Shown: positions 1 to 7,881, counted from the first letter of the stretch. The stretch is 64,000 nt of DNA from Mesobacillus campisalis (GCF_000986785.1 NZ_LAYY01000009.1:1-64000); one strand, 5' to 3'. Numbers and translations are program-made. Notes: generated by a model from the sequence alone, not told the origin.

Positions 1-9
1 GGGATTGGG

Positions 10-849
10 TTGTTAATATCAAAAGCGTGGGAAACATATGCAGCCGACAAACGAATTGAGGGCTTTTCACCGTATACAATAAAAGCTTATGGCATTCAGG
101 CAAAGTTGCTTGTGCTATATTTCAAGGATGCAGAAATAGCCACCCTTAACACAGAAAATTTGAAGGAATACCTTAATAATTCAGCGGCGGCCCTAAAGCC
201 ATCCAGTATGGCACATAGGATACGGTTTATGAAATCCTTATTCCGTTGGTGCCACGAAGAAGGTCATATAAAATATAACCCTGCATCAAAGATAAAGGAA
301 CCGAAGGTCGGAAAACGCATACCGAAGTTCTTAACTGAAAGAGAAATCGAACTTCTGCGTGAAGCATGTGTTAGTCCGATGGAAAAGGCCTTGTTTGAAT
401 TTATGTTCTCGACAGGATGCAGGATCGGGGAAATTGTTTCGCTTGAACGTTATTGCATAAATTGGTCCAACCGTTCCGCAATTGTCAGGGGAAAAGGAGA
501 CAAGGAACATGAGGTTTATTTTAATATACGAGCCGAAATCTGGCTTAAACGGTACATTGAAGGTCGCCAGGATACGGACCCTGCCATATTTGTGACAGAG
601 CGGCTGCCACATAGGATGAGCATTGCCCAAATGAGATATGTCATAAAACGAATCTCAGCTCGAGCCGCCATAAATAAGGAAATTTATCCTCATCAACTCA
701 GACACAGCTATGCAACCCATTTGTTGAATAACGGAGCTCCTGTTGAAGTCATACAAAGTCCTTTGGGTCACGAGAAGAGTGAAACCACACGGATTTATGC
801 TCAGTTGAGCGGAAGGCTAAGGAAGGAATTTTACCAAAAATATTTCTAA
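10..849 (+). CDS. Tyrosine recombinase/integrase (5' end may lie outside window)
   Basis: XerC/XerD-like site-specific recombinase that cuts and rejoins DNA through a tyrosine-phosphate intermediate. An N-terminal SAM-like core-binding domain covers about residues 5-90 and the catalytic domain about 105-275. All six catalytic positions are visible: R138 (STGCRIGE), K162 (GKGDKE), H228-x-x-R231 (HQLRH), H254 (LGHE) and Y263 (RIYA). The first usable start is a TTG at base 10, but the frame reaches the window edge, so the true start may be upstream. A terminator follows 9 bases after the stop. Its last ~100 bp are duplicated as a broken relic near 6.0 kb. The target site and parent element are unknown. 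Confidence 0.9.
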   Translation: MLISKAWETYAADKRIEGFSPYTIKAYGIQAKLLVLYFKDAEIATLNTENLKEYLNNSAAALKPSSMAHRIRFMKSLFRWCHEEGHIKYNPASKIKEPKVGKRIPKFLTEREIELLREACVSPMEKALFEFMFSTGCRIGEIVSLERYCINWSNRSAIVRGKGDKEHEVYFNIRAEIWLKRYIEGRQDTDPAIFVTERLPHRMSIAQMRYVIKRISARAAINKEIYPHQLRHSYATHLLNNGAPVEVIQSPLGHEKSETTRIYAQLSGRLRKEFYQKYF

Positions 850-857
850 GCAAAAAG

Positions 858-885
858 AAGCAACGCTCTCGGCGTTGCTTTTGTT
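858..885 (+). terminator. Intrinsic terminator after the recombinase
   Basis: Nine-bp stem AAGCAACGC / GCGTTGCTT (858-866, 872-880) with a 5-base loop, followed by a T-rich tract. Confidence 0.85.
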
Positions 886-998
886 CTCTCGCACCCGTTA
901 CTTTAAGTACATTTCTTCACAATATGAAAGCAAATCATCTTTCGGAAAAAGAAAAACGATACTGGTTTCATTAGCATCGCTTAACTAAAGGGCAAACT

Positions 999-1094
999 TT
1001 ATCTTTTAAATGCTTTAAAAATGAAATAAATAATAGCTACACTTACTCCAAGAGATAAAAGTAATGGAACCCAGGTCTGTATTATAGCACTCAT
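999..1094 (-). CDS. Small single-pass membrane protein (31 aa)
   Basis: Short reading frame beginning MSAIIQTW and ending FKAFKR. It is one hydrophobic segment (about residues 8-26) with a basic C-terminal tail, consistent with a tail-in membrane miniprotein. A good ribosome site (GGGAGG) sits 9 bases before the ATG. No family is recognised. The ribosome site and clean membrane profile are the grounds for calling it; function unknown. Confidence 0.55.
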   Translation of the reverse strand: MSAIIQTWVPLLLSLGVSVAIIYFIFKAFKR

Positions 1095-1162
1095 ATGTAT
1101 TTTCCTCCCTTAAGATTATATACGGAGTATTAATCAAAAGGATTCACTCGATATAAATCTTC

Positions 1163-1238
1163 TTCAGTTAACCTGCCCCTTTTTTGTTCAATAACAAAAA
1201 GGTGCCTTAATCCTTCATGGGTCAAAGCACCCTTTAAG
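1163..1238 (-). repeat. Dispersed terminator-like repeat, copy 1
   Basis: Matches the window-wide repeat: an outer end reading TTAACCTGCCCC on the plus strand, an A-run, then a hairpin core (GGTGCCTTAATCC..GGGTCAAAGCACC). Read on the minus strand it is a hairpin plus T-run 11 bases behind the next gene's stop. Confidence 0.75.
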
Positions 1239-1248
1239 TTGATCAAGA

Positions 1249-1533
1249 CTATCTTCTCCCATCCATTTCCTTCATCCATTCTTCCAGTTCAGGAGGGAAA
1301 CTTTTATAGGAAGCAGGTTTATTGTAAATTTGACAAATTGTATTCTCTAAATCAGAATTAGACAATGGTTCTATTAAGTAATTATACAAACCTTTTTCTG
1401 TAAGTTCATCATTAAAAACAAAAGCACTATCTCCAACTAGAAAATGTGGCATCGATCGAATCCTATCTATAACTTCTTCAATTCTAAAACTTGGAACCGT
1501 ATTATTATAGGCAAAATTCACAAAATAAAACAT
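1249..1533 (-). CDS. Hypothetical protein (94 aa)
   Basis: Soluble acidic protein with no recognised family. The N-terminus (MFYFVNFAYNN) is strand-like and the middle has an amphipathic stretch (IEEVIDRIRSM). The C-terminus is acidic and Trp-containing (ELEEWMKEMD). The ATG has a strong GGGGGA ribosome site. A terminator repeat follows directly. The compact size and isolated position fit the lone accessory genes of this region. No function is proposed. Confidence 0.65.
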   Translation of the reverse strand: MFYFVNFAYNNTVPSFRIEEVIDRIRSMPHFLVGDSAFVFNDELTEKGLYNYLIEPLSNSDLENTICQIYNKPASYKSFPPELEEWMKEMDGRR

Positions 1534-1692
1534 ACTAAATTCCCCCTTTTTATATTGATTATAATTTTCTAATTTTCCGAATTAATTACCTGCTATATAG
1601 TACCCTCAGTAAAAAAAGAAAAACCGCTAATATTAATTGCAGTTAAAAATATGGTTTTATTAGCTATTTTCTATGTTCGTTTTGCATACCCT

Positions 1693-1738
1693 ATTCCACT
1701 AACCTGCCCCGTGAGTGCAATAACAATAAAGCTGGCAG
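1693..1738 (-). repeat. Dispersed repeat, end fragment
   Basis: Only the outer end (ACTAACCTGCCCCGT) is clear; the hairpin core is degraded. Confidence 0.45.
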
Positions 1739-1754
1739 CTTTAGATTTGAATGA

Positions 1755-2030
1755 TTATATTAAAATCTGTATTCCATTAACCATTTTTATTTCATCATCA
1801 CAATACACACAATATCCTTTTCCATTTGTAAGCGGAACAGGAGAACTACTAAATGAACACAGAATAACTTCTCTTTGATTAATTTCCTTTTCAAGTTGCT
1901 TTATTTGGGCTTCTTCCTTAGTTGTAAAAGAACCTTTTACTAAATTTCTGCTGCCGCACACCTGACATTTTGATGCTGAATTACTACATAAAGAATTGCA
2001 ATCTGCACACTTTTTCATTTTTATCGGCAT
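1755..2030 (-). CDS. Zinc-ribbon hypothetical protein (91 aa)
   Basis: Two Cys pairs near the N-terminus (CADC at 8-11, CQVC at 22-25) form a likely treble-clef/zinc-ribbon. A charged, coiled-coil-prone helix follows (EEAQIKQLEKEINQRE). A third Cys pair lies near the C-terminus (CVYC), so two metal sites are possible. The chosen ATG follows AGGAG by 11 bases; a second ATG four codons later is possible. Function unknown. Confidence 0.6.
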   Translation of the reverse strand: MPIKMKKCADCNSLCSNSASKCQVCGSRNLVKGSFTTKEEAQIKQLEKEINQREVILCSFSSSPVPLTNGKGYCVYCDDEIKMVNGIQILI

Positions 2031-2198
2031 TTAAGATCATTCTCCTAATTTCATAAAAACCTAATACGAATCTGTTTTAAAAAGGATTCAAAAAAAGTAT
2101 TTGGATTAACAGAATAAAATGTAAAAACTTTGCCACAACAATAATTATCCTGGTCGAATATAAGACCTTTATCAACTAATTCTCCTTACTTTGTTCAA

Positions 2199-2245
2199 CT
2201 AACCTGCCACATTTACCTCTACAATAGGTAAATGTGGCACGTTAG
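2199..2245. repeat. Long inverted repeat built from the dispersed repeat's end
   Basis: Arms 2199-2218 and 2226-2245 pair over 20 positions with one C/C mismatch and a 7-base loop. Both outer arms carry the CTAACcTGCC end of the dispersed repeat, so this looks like two repeat ends facing each other. No T-run follows on either strand, so it is not an obvious terminator. Confidence 0.8.
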
Positions 2246-2297
2246 TCTTGGTTAATGGCTTAGTTTTCTCTTTATAAAAAATCTGCTGCCATTAAAT

Positions 2298-2579
2298 TTA
2301 CACGCAGGAACAATGCCCATATTTCCTACTTTTTCCGCATCTATCACAAACTCCATAGCTATCTTGTGATTGCCTTCGAACCCTGCTTTCCCAAGGTTCT
2401 TCTGGTAAATCTTGACCGAGAAAATAATCGTCGCTTTCTAAATTCTCATAATATTTGTCTAGAGCACCATTAGCAATTTCTTCTCTACAATCTTGACAAT
2501 ACATTCCCTCTTCGTATTTATATTTCATATAAACCAGGTCATCTTTTTCTTCTCCACACCATCTACAGTCATTTCTCAT
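2298..2579 (-). CDS. Zinc-finger-like hypothetical protein (93 aa)
   Basis: Cys pairs at both ends: CRWC near residue 5 with CQDC near 28, and CDRC with CSC at the C-terminus (CGKSRKYGHCSC). Two structural zinc sites are likely, separated by an acidic middle (NLESDDYFLGQDLPEEP). The ribosome site GGGGAGG is excellent. No enzyme motif is seen. With the zinc-ribbon protein at 1755 it makes a pair of small Cys-rich genes; function unknown. Confidence 0.7.
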   Translation of the reverse strand: MRNDCRWCGEEKDDLVYMKYKYEEGMYCQDCREEIANGALDKYYENLESDDYFLGQDLPEEPWESRVRRQSQDSYGVCDRCGKSRKYGHCSCV

Positions 2580-2646
2580 TATGATTCCTCCCCTTGAAAT
2601 TTTTCACATATTGAGTTTTCGACTGCCCCATTGGACCTCCCCGATA

Positions 2647-2838
2647 CTATAATTTAAAATCGTTACTTTTTTTACCATTAATTACTTTAAAGGCGTTTTT
2701 CTTATCCACTGGTTTCCGATATAAAGGAACTTTACGTTCACCAACTGGTGTTCTTGCAAGGCGATTCACAAGATCAAATAACTCCTTGTCCACAAGTCGA
2801 TGTTCTTCCCTTTTTTTTAAAATTGACCACAAACACAT
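2647..2838 (-). CDS. Basic hypothetical protein (63 aa)
   Basis: Small, strongly basic protein (ILKKREEHR..GERKVPLYRKPVDKKN). I place the start at the ATG at 2838, because AAGGGG lies 11 bases upstream. An in-frame GTG at 2859 overlaps that ribosome site and would be a poorer start. No domain is recognised. Confidence 0.5.
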   Translation of the reverse strand: MCLWSILKKREEHRLVDKELFDLVNRLARTPVGERKVPLYRKPVDKKNAFKVINGKKSNDFKL

Positions 2839-2992
2839 AGATAATAACGCCCCTTCCACCTCATATTTTAATTAAATTGTAACATAGATAGGATGAAAGT
2901 GGATTTGCCTTTTCCATTAATCGCCTAAAGGGCCACCCCCTTTTAATTCCGATGTGACAGTATTCTCAAATAGTCCACCCCTTACGTTTTCT

Positions 2993-3073
2993 TGTTAAAC
3001 TAACCTGCCCCGTATGCTTAATAAGGAATTAAACAAAAAAGGGCGGCAATCCTTCCTTGGATTAATGCACCTG
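2993..3073 (-). repeat. Dispersed terminator-like repeat, copy
   Basis: Full-length copy (AACTAACCTGCCCCG ... GGCGGCAATCC..GGATTAATGCACC). It sits just behind the minus-strand gene ending at 3090. Confidence 0.8.
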
Positions 3074-3089
3074 TATCCCATCCCAGAAT

Positions 3090-3260
3090 TTAAAACCTAC
3101 TTTTCCAATCATCATAAAAGTTCTGAATTGTTGAATGTATTGCATTTAGAGTAACTAAAATCAAATACAACATCATCACAGTAGCTATTTCTCCTGTGAA
3201 CAAAGCAATAATAGAAATGACAAATATCCAAAAGTAATACATAGGCTTATTTATATTCAT
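3090..3260 (-). CDS. Small membrane protein (56 aa)
   Basis: Nearly all of residues 8-45 is hydrophobic (YYFWIFVISIIALF, VMMLYLILVTL), giving one or two membrane passes. The tail is soluble (NFYDDWKSRF). The start is the ATG at 3260, with GGAG 9 bases upstream; an earlier in-frame GTG directly abuts the ribosome site. Function unknown. Confidence 0.6.
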   Translation of the reverse strand: MNINKPMYYFWIFVISIIALFTGEIATVMMLYLILVTLNAIHSTIQNFYDDWKSRF

Positions 3261-3368
3261 GATAAAAAACTCCACTTCCCTTTTACGTTATCTAATCAAA
3301 CCGTCCGTAAATAATATTAATTATCTCACTTCAAGGAAAGTAACTCCATATATAAAACTAAACGCTCT

Positions 3369-3473
3369 TGTTTAACTAAACTGCCCCGTTAGTTCAGTAA
3401 GGAATTCAACAAAAAAGGCCGTTAATCCTTCCTGGATCAATACACCTTTTACTTTAAGTATATCTTTTCACAA
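3369..3473 (-). repeat. Dispersed terminator-like repeat, long copy
   Basis: One of the longest copies. It includes the right-hand extension after the hairpin (ACTTTAAGTATATCTTTTCACAA), also seen at 892, 15330, 16035 and 27790. Confidence 0.8.
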
Positions 3474-3507
3474 ATCATCTCTTTTCTATTTCAACCATTA
3501 ATAATTG

Positions 3508-3522
3508 CAACGGGACAGGTTA
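3508..3522 (+). repeat. Inverted fragment of the dispersed repeat
   Basis: CAACGGGACAGGTTA is the reverse complement of the repeat's outer end. It is the only opposite-orientation piece I found, and it precedes the plus-strand gene at 3627. Confidence 0.4.
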
Positions 3523-3528
3523 TATCTA

Positions 3529-3569
3529 CGTCCCCCCACTCTAGTAGTGGGACGAGGTACCTTCACCTC
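3529..3569 (+). promoter_or_regulatory. Leader hairpins upstream of the NCS1 permease
   Basis: Two hairpins in the leader: CCCACT/AGTGGG (3535-3540, 3546-3551), then GAGGT/ACCTC (3554-3558, 3565-3569). No known riboswitch class was recognised. Confidence 0.45.
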
Positions 3570-3585
3570 CGTTCCTATGAATAAT

Positions 3586-3623
3586 CTCACCCTTTTAGCA
3601 AAGATTAATAAAAAAGGGGTGAG
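3586..3623 (+). promoter_or_regulatory. Hairpin burying the ribosome binding site of the NCS1 permease
   Basis: CTCACCCTTTT (3586-3596) pairs with AAAAAGGGGTGAG (3611-3623). The second arm is the ribosome site itself, three bases before the ATG. Translation would need this stem opened. Confidence 0.6.
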
Positions 3624-3626
3624 CTA

Positions 3627-5084
3627 ATGGCAGGGCTTATTCGAATTGGATCTTTTGTTATATCCTGGTTATCGCCAAAGGGGGAAGCATGGAATTTTTC
3701 TGATCAAAATACTACAGTGCAATCAACTGGTGATGACTTCTCATTAGGCAGTGTGCCTCGCAGTAAAAGAATGATGGGATGGCTTAGTATAACAAATATT
3801 ACCTTTGGGATTGCTACTGCTATCTTTTACCTGCAAATGGGCAGTGTCATGGCCCTGCAATTTGGGGCAATGAATGCGATTATTTCTGCTGTTTATGCAA
3901 TTGTTGTTGCCGGTATTTTAGGTACAATTATTGCGTACCTATCCGCAAAATCAGGAATGAACGTAAACTTAATGTCCAGAGGTGGCGGATTCGGGTATAT
4001 CGGTGCATCTTTAACTTCATTTATATATGCTACTAATTTTATTATGTATTGTGCACTTGAGGGAATGATCCTAGTTGCAGCAGTACATGCGTTTTTACCA
4101 ACTATTCCGGAGTGGATATGGATTCTTATCTTTGGAATATTGGTCATCCCCCTAAACTGGTTTGGAATTAAACAATTAGATAAGCTGCAAAAATGGTCCT
4201 TGCCATTATTTTTTATCTTTTTAGTTGCAGCGATTACGATGGCTTTCCTCACACCTTCTGTTTACGGAGGGGCTTTTTGGACCTATATGCCCGATGGATT
4301 ACAAGTAGGCGGAACAGCCCTATTATCTTGCATTAGTATGCAACATGGAATTATGGGATTAACACCACTATTAGCGTCTGACTATGCACGCTTTTTAAAC
4401 CCAAAAGATACGAAGTTTGGAATCTTCGCGATTGGATTTGTCCCACAAATTTTCTGTTTCGGTGTTATGGGTGGTTTAGGAATTTGGTTTGGCGTTCGTT
4501 TAGGTGAGGCAAATCCTGGAGTTTATATTGTATTACTTCTTGGTGTTTGGGGAGTATTATTTACCATGTTAACGCAAATCCGAATTAACGTGACAAATAT
4601 TTATAGTGGTTCTTTATCTTTATCCACCTTTTTTGAAAATGTGCTTAAATTTACACCTGGCAGACATTTCTGGGTAGTTGTTACAGGAGTATCTGCCATC
4701 GTTCTTATGCTCGGCAGGATTACAGACCATTTAGAATTATTATTGACCTTCCAAGGTGTCTTCTTAATGACATGGGCTACGATCCTAGTCGTAGATGCCA
4801 TGGTTATTAAAAAGATCATGAAAATTGGCCCTGGTTATTATGAATATCGACAAGAAAATCTGTTTAAATGGAATCCGGTAGGAGTTGCAGCCTTGATTAT
4901 TGCAAGTGTTTTAGGAACAATAGCCGCAATAGGATTTATGGGAGGATTCCTGAAAAGTACCGCTGCATTCTTCGCTTCTATACTAGCTGCAGTCATTTCC
5001 GTTATCCTTGCAAAATTTACAAACGGTAAATACTATGTTAAAGAGGAAGCTAGTGGTATCGATAAGGAAGATTATATTCGTTAG
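3627..5084 (+). CDS. NCS1-family nucleobase:cation symporter
   Basis: Twelve-helix membrane transporter of the purine-cytosine permease (NCS1) family, at the usual length (485 aa). The first helices (ITNITFGIATAIFYLQMGS) and the family's helix-3 stretch (SRGGGFGYIGASLTSFIYATNFIMYC) are typical, with a family-like cytoplasmic N-terminus. Substrates in the family are cytosine, purines, allantoin or thiamine precursors, and the sequence alone does not settle which. It is one of few plus-strand genes in this part of the window. Its ribosome site is sequestered in a leader hairpin. Confidence 0.85.
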   Translation: MAGLIRIGSFVISWLSPKGEAWNFSDQNTTVQSTGDDFSLGSVPRSKRMMGWLSITNITFGIATAIFYLQMGSVMALQFGAMNAIISAVYAIVVAGILGTIIAYLSAKSGMNVNLMSRGGGFGYIGASLTSFIYATNFIMYCALEGMILVAAVHAFLPTIPEWIWILIFGILVIPLNWFGIKQLDKLQKWSLPLFFIFLVAAITMAFLTPSVYGGAFWTYMPDGLQVGGTALLSCISMQHGIMGLTPLLASDYARFLNPKDTKFGIFAIGFVPQIFCFGVMGGLGIWFGVRLGEANPGVYIVLLLGVWGVLFTMLTQIRINVTNIYSGSLSLSTFFENVLKFTPGRHFWVVVTGVSAIVLMLGRITDHLELLLTFQGVFLMTWATILVVDAMVIKKIMKIGPGYYEYRQENLFKWNPVGVAALIIASVLGTIAAIGFMGGFLKSTAAFFASILAAVISVILAKFTNGKYYVKEEASGIDKEDYIR

Positions 5085-5410
5085 TATGGACACCTTTTTT
5101 AAGCTACTCAGGGACGGGTACTGACCGACATAACTGAAGTGTGGGACAATGGTTTTTAAATAAGGTTCATCATATGCTTTACATTTACATACAAAATATC
5201 ATGTTTATAATCGATCCTTAGAAGGAAGTTAAGGGGGTAAGGCTCATTATTAAACACAAAAAGAAACAATATTTCTTTCTACCAAGAAATATTGTTTTCC
5301 TTTTTTAAATTATATTTCCGAAAATTTCATTGGATTTCCTCTAAAATCTTTTCATTTACATGTGGCGAAAATAGAGTATTGATGTTATTTGGTTTTGGTG
5401 GCTACATAAG
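5085..5410. other. Convergent intergenic region
   Basis: Between the NCS1 permease and the converging gene at 5411 I see only the terminator at 5265-5306; no other frame or repeat is convincing. Confidence 0.6.
5265..5306. terminator. Bidirectional intrinsic terminator
   Basis: Thirteen-bp stem AACAATATTTCTT / AAGAAATATTGTT (5265-5277, 5284-5296) with a T-rich tail on the plus strand and A-rich flank upstream. Confidence 0.85.
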
Positions 5411-5677
5411 TTATAGCCCTGAAGCTAATAGTGATTCATCCCTTATTTTATTAAATTTATACGTAAAATGAATGAATTCATCCAAATCCTCTTGGTCCAT
5501 TACCTTTTCAAAGTCACATGGTTTACCCAAGGTAACTCCCCTTTGACTAGCAACGGAAATCATTAAACCTAACTCATAATACATATTTTTCGATAATATT
5601 CCTTTTTCAATGTTCTTCACTACTTCATGGTAAAAAGCAATCAAAAAGTCAGTAGGTAACTTTTCATAAAACTCCAT
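5411..5677 (-). CDS. Hypothetical helical protein (88 aa)
   Basis: Probably all-helical protein (PTDFLIAFYHEVVKNIEKG, YYELGLMISVASQRG, DLDEFIHFTYKFNKI), with hydrophobic residues at helical spacing and an acidic C-terminal half. There is no signal peptide and no known family. The ATG has GGGGGG about 9 bases upstream. Function unknown. Confidence 0.65.
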   Translation of the reverse strand: MEFYEKLPTDFLIAFYHEVVKNIEKGILSKNMYYELGLMISVASQRGVTLGKPCDFEKVMDQEDLDEFIHFTYKFNKIRDESLLASGL

Positions 5678-6002
5678 GATTTACATCCCCCCTATTGAAA
5701 CTTTTTTGCGATAAATCGATTCCCTCTTACCCAATTATAAATAAGTGAATGTAGATGTTTGTCGATTTAATTGAACATTTACAAACAATTTACCAATCAT
5801 TTATCTTTCATAATGTTAGGAATTTTAATATAGTATATTCCTTTATCATATGTACGGATTTTATACATTCTATTTCTGAAAAGATCTTTCCTGTTCTATC
5901 CCTAGTATCGGCCCTATGCAACCCTTCCCACCTTTTATCATATTTGAAAACGCTTTCAAATTCAAGTAAATATTTTTAGAAAGTTAACAAAAGCACATTA
6001 GG

Positions 6003-6110
6003 ATTAACGGAGCCTCTGATGAAGTCATACAAAGTCTTTTGGGCCACGAGAAGAGTGAAACCACACAGATTATGCTCAGCTGAGCGGAAGGTTAAGGCAG
6101 GAATAATGCT
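6003..6110 (+). pseudogene. Relic of a tyrosine recombinase C-terminus
   Basis: The segment closely matches bases 733-830 of the recombinase at the window start, including its GAAGTCATACAAAGTC and CACGAGAAGAGTGAAACC words. The reading frame is broken (CACAGATTATGCT against CACGGATTTATGCT) and nothing upstream extends the gene. It still reads SLLGHE where the intact gene reads SPLGHE. It is a duplicated, degraded 3' end, perhaps a scar of integration or recombination. Confidence 0.8.
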
Positions 6111-6230
6111 TCATCTTCCTTTATTGCAATTACCGAATCCATAGGGTCCCCATTGGGATCCTTTCGCTTTTTTCATATCTTTTCTTTATCAATCCTTCGC
6201 AACTTGGGTCAAAGATGAATTATATAAACA

Positions 6231-6318
6231 TTGTTCAACTAACCTGCCCCGTTTGTTTAATAAAGGATTCAACAAAAAAGGCGTTTAATCCTTCCTGGAT
6301 CAACGCACCCATTAGCAC
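6231..6318 (-). repeat. Dispersed terminator-like repeat, copy
   Basis: Well-kept copy (CAACTAACCTGCCCCGTTTG, A-run, hairpin core, CAACGCACCC). It ends 13 bases before the stop of the minus-strand gene at 6331. Confidence 0.85.
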
Positions 6319-6330
6319 AAGACTTGAACC

Positions 6331-6837
6331 TTACATAAACTTGTATCCTTTGCTCATTAACTCCTTTAATGAAGGACTGACATAAGTAATGTACTTATGA
6401 CCATTTATTATTTCATCTACCCGATCTACATTTTTCTTTATCCATCTATTTAATGTCCCGTACCATTTTTCAAGCTCTTTTGTCTTTTCCTCAAGTTCTT
6501 CTTGCTCATTCCAAAACTTCATTTCAACCCAAATGCGTCCTCTAGATATTTCTTTATTTTTTCCAATTTCTCTTTTATATGTTCTTGAAAACTCAATGAC
6601 AGGAGAGTTTATGGAATCAATATAATATTTATTATCGCTTATTAGTCTAAGGGTTAGTTCTCCGAACTCTCCTTTATAGAGATACAATTGATCCCATTCA
6701 TCTTTCGGTAAAGAAGTTAAATATATCGGCTTGTCATTATCCCCTTCGAATAAGACTTTCCCACCAGTTGAAATAACAAAGTCAATAAATTTAACTTCTG
6801 TCTCTTCATCCATATAAAAGTTTATTTGTTTTCCCAT
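6331..6837 (-). CDS. Hypothetical protein (168 aa)
   Basis: Soluble protein with no recognised family. The N-terminal half is mixed strand/helix (INFYMDEETEVKFIDFVIS, GELTLRLISDNKYYI). The C-terminal half has a long charged helix (NEQEELEEKTKELEKWYG) that may form a coiled coil. The frame runs on to 6951, but that stretch is the repeat copy at 6870. The ATG at 6837, after GAGGTGGTGA, is the believable start. Its isolation among immunity-like genes suggests an orphan immunity role, but that is only context. Confidence 0.6.
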   Translation of the reverse strand: MGKQINFYMDEETEVKFIDFVISTGGKVLFEGDNDKPIYLTSLPKDEWDQLYLYKGEFGELTLRLISDNKYYIDSINSPVIEFSRTYKREIGKNKEISRGRIWVEMKFWNEQEELEEKTKELEKWYGTLNRWIKKNVDRVDEIINGHKYITYVSPSLKELMSKGYKFM

Positions 6838-6869
6838 TTTATCACCACCTCGTACAGTGGACATTTTTA

Positions 6870-6950
6870 TTGAACTATCTTGCCCCGTTTGTTCAATTAG
6901 GAATTCAACAAAAAGGTGCCTTAATCCTTCTTGGATCAAAGCACCATTCA
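6870..6950 (-). repeat. Dispersed terminator-like repeat, copy
   Basis: Reads TTGCCCCGTTTGTTCAATTA, A-run, then TGCCTTAATCC..GGATCAAAGCACC. It lies between the minus-strand genes ending at 6982 and starting at 6837. Confidence 0.8.
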
Positions 6951-6981
6951 TTTAAGTAAAGAACTATAAGTCGCTAAATAA

Positions 6982-7500
6982 TCAATAATCTTGTTCATCT
7001 TGTTCGCATAACTCTTCGGCAAGCTGTTTAATTCGTTCCATTTGTATGCCATTGCTTTGTTCTAAAGCTAGAGGATGCTCAGTTGGCTCCAACTCTATAT
7101 AAGGGGTTACACCTAATGGTCTGGTGTGAACCATTGTTTTTAAGTTAATTGTTTCGGGGTAACAAGGAATGGAAGTCGACAACCACCCAAACATCGGCTC
7201 CAGCTCTTCTTCTCTTCCCTCAATGTCCCAGTTTTCAATGGTTTTATTGAAATTAGCTTCGCTTAATGAAACCCACACATTCCAAATAAAAGGTCCTTCA
7301 CCGTCAATTACAGGAAGTTCTATACATCCACGAATAAAGTAATATTCATCGTCTATGATGCACAAGTCATCGTCCATTTCTATTCGACTTTCTTGTTCTT
7401 CCAGTGGTATATCGTAAACATAATCAGGAACGGGACTTCCATAACTCATTGGAAGTTCACCGTGAAACTTCCCGCAACATTTACAATAGAAACCTTCTTT
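6982..7500 (-). pseudogene. DUF2199 family protein, start codon apparently lost
   Basis: DUF2199 proteins begin with a zinc site (CxxCGxxH) and a LPxSYG motif, then a beta-rich body. All of this is present: the frame encodes YCKCCGKFHGELPMSYG and then a normal body (PFIWNVWVSL, FGWLS, HTRPLGV, ELEPTEHPLA). The zinc-site codons (about 7497-7450) have no ATG, GTG or TTG before an in-frame stop. AAGGAG followed by TTATAAAGAAGG fits loss of one G from an original ATG. Translation could begin at the internal ATG at 7449, giving a 155-aa protein without the zinc site. Confidence 0.75.
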
Positions 7501-7589
7501 ATAATCACTCCTTATTTAATCCCTCACAAGAAAAATAGCTTTTCCTCAATATTAACCCGAAAACCCAGCAAATGATTAAAATTTTTCTT

Positions 7590-7672
7590 ATTCAACTAAA
7601 CTGCCCCGTTTGTTTAATAACAACTTCTCTAAAATAAGTGATAATCCTTTCTATAACCAATGCTCCATTAAC
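7590..7672 (-). repeat. Dispersed repeat, divergent copy
   Basis: The left end is intact (AACTAAACTGCCCCGTTTG), followed by a variant middle (AACAACTTCTCTAAAATAAG) shared with the fragment at 18650. Confidence 0.65.
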
Positions 7673-7686
7673 GATCTATAAAAAAT

Positions 7687-7709
7687 CCCCCTTCACTTTT
7701 CAAAGGGGG
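7687..7709 (-). terminator. Terminator overlapping the end of the 7693 gene
   Basis: Stem CCCCCTT (7687-7693) / AAGGGGG (7703-7709). On the minus strand a T-run follows. The upstream arm is the last codons and stop of the gene. Confidence 0.75.
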
Positions 7710-7881
7710 TTGTTTCATAGTCAGCAATGGCTGCAGTTAAAAAGCCTATTTCTTCGTGTATCTGTTCTTTGTAAAATGGATTAGAACAACTTTTATATTC
7801 CATAAGCAGACGATTAAGTTCCCTCTTGAAGAGGAATTGCTCCTGTTCCCACACATGCTTCGCCTCACTGTTGCCGCTCAT
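7693..7881 (-). CDS. Hypothetical helical protein (62 aa)
   Basis: Small helix-rich protein (QEQFLFKRELNRLLMEYKS, EQIHEEIGFLTAAIADYE), probably a helical hairpin. The start is the ATG at 7881; a TTG two codons earlier is possible, and the ribosome site is weak for both. Its final codons double as one arm of the terminator, which argues that the gene and its termination evolved together. Family unknown. Confidence 0.5.
   Translation of the reverse strand: MSGNSEAKHVWEQEQFLFKRELNRLLMEYKSCSNPFYKEQIHEEIGFLTAAIADYETTPFEK

Noticed and set aside
5755-5979. Plus-strand frame of 74 codons
   Set aside because: No ribosome site, A/T-driven composition, no family resemblance.
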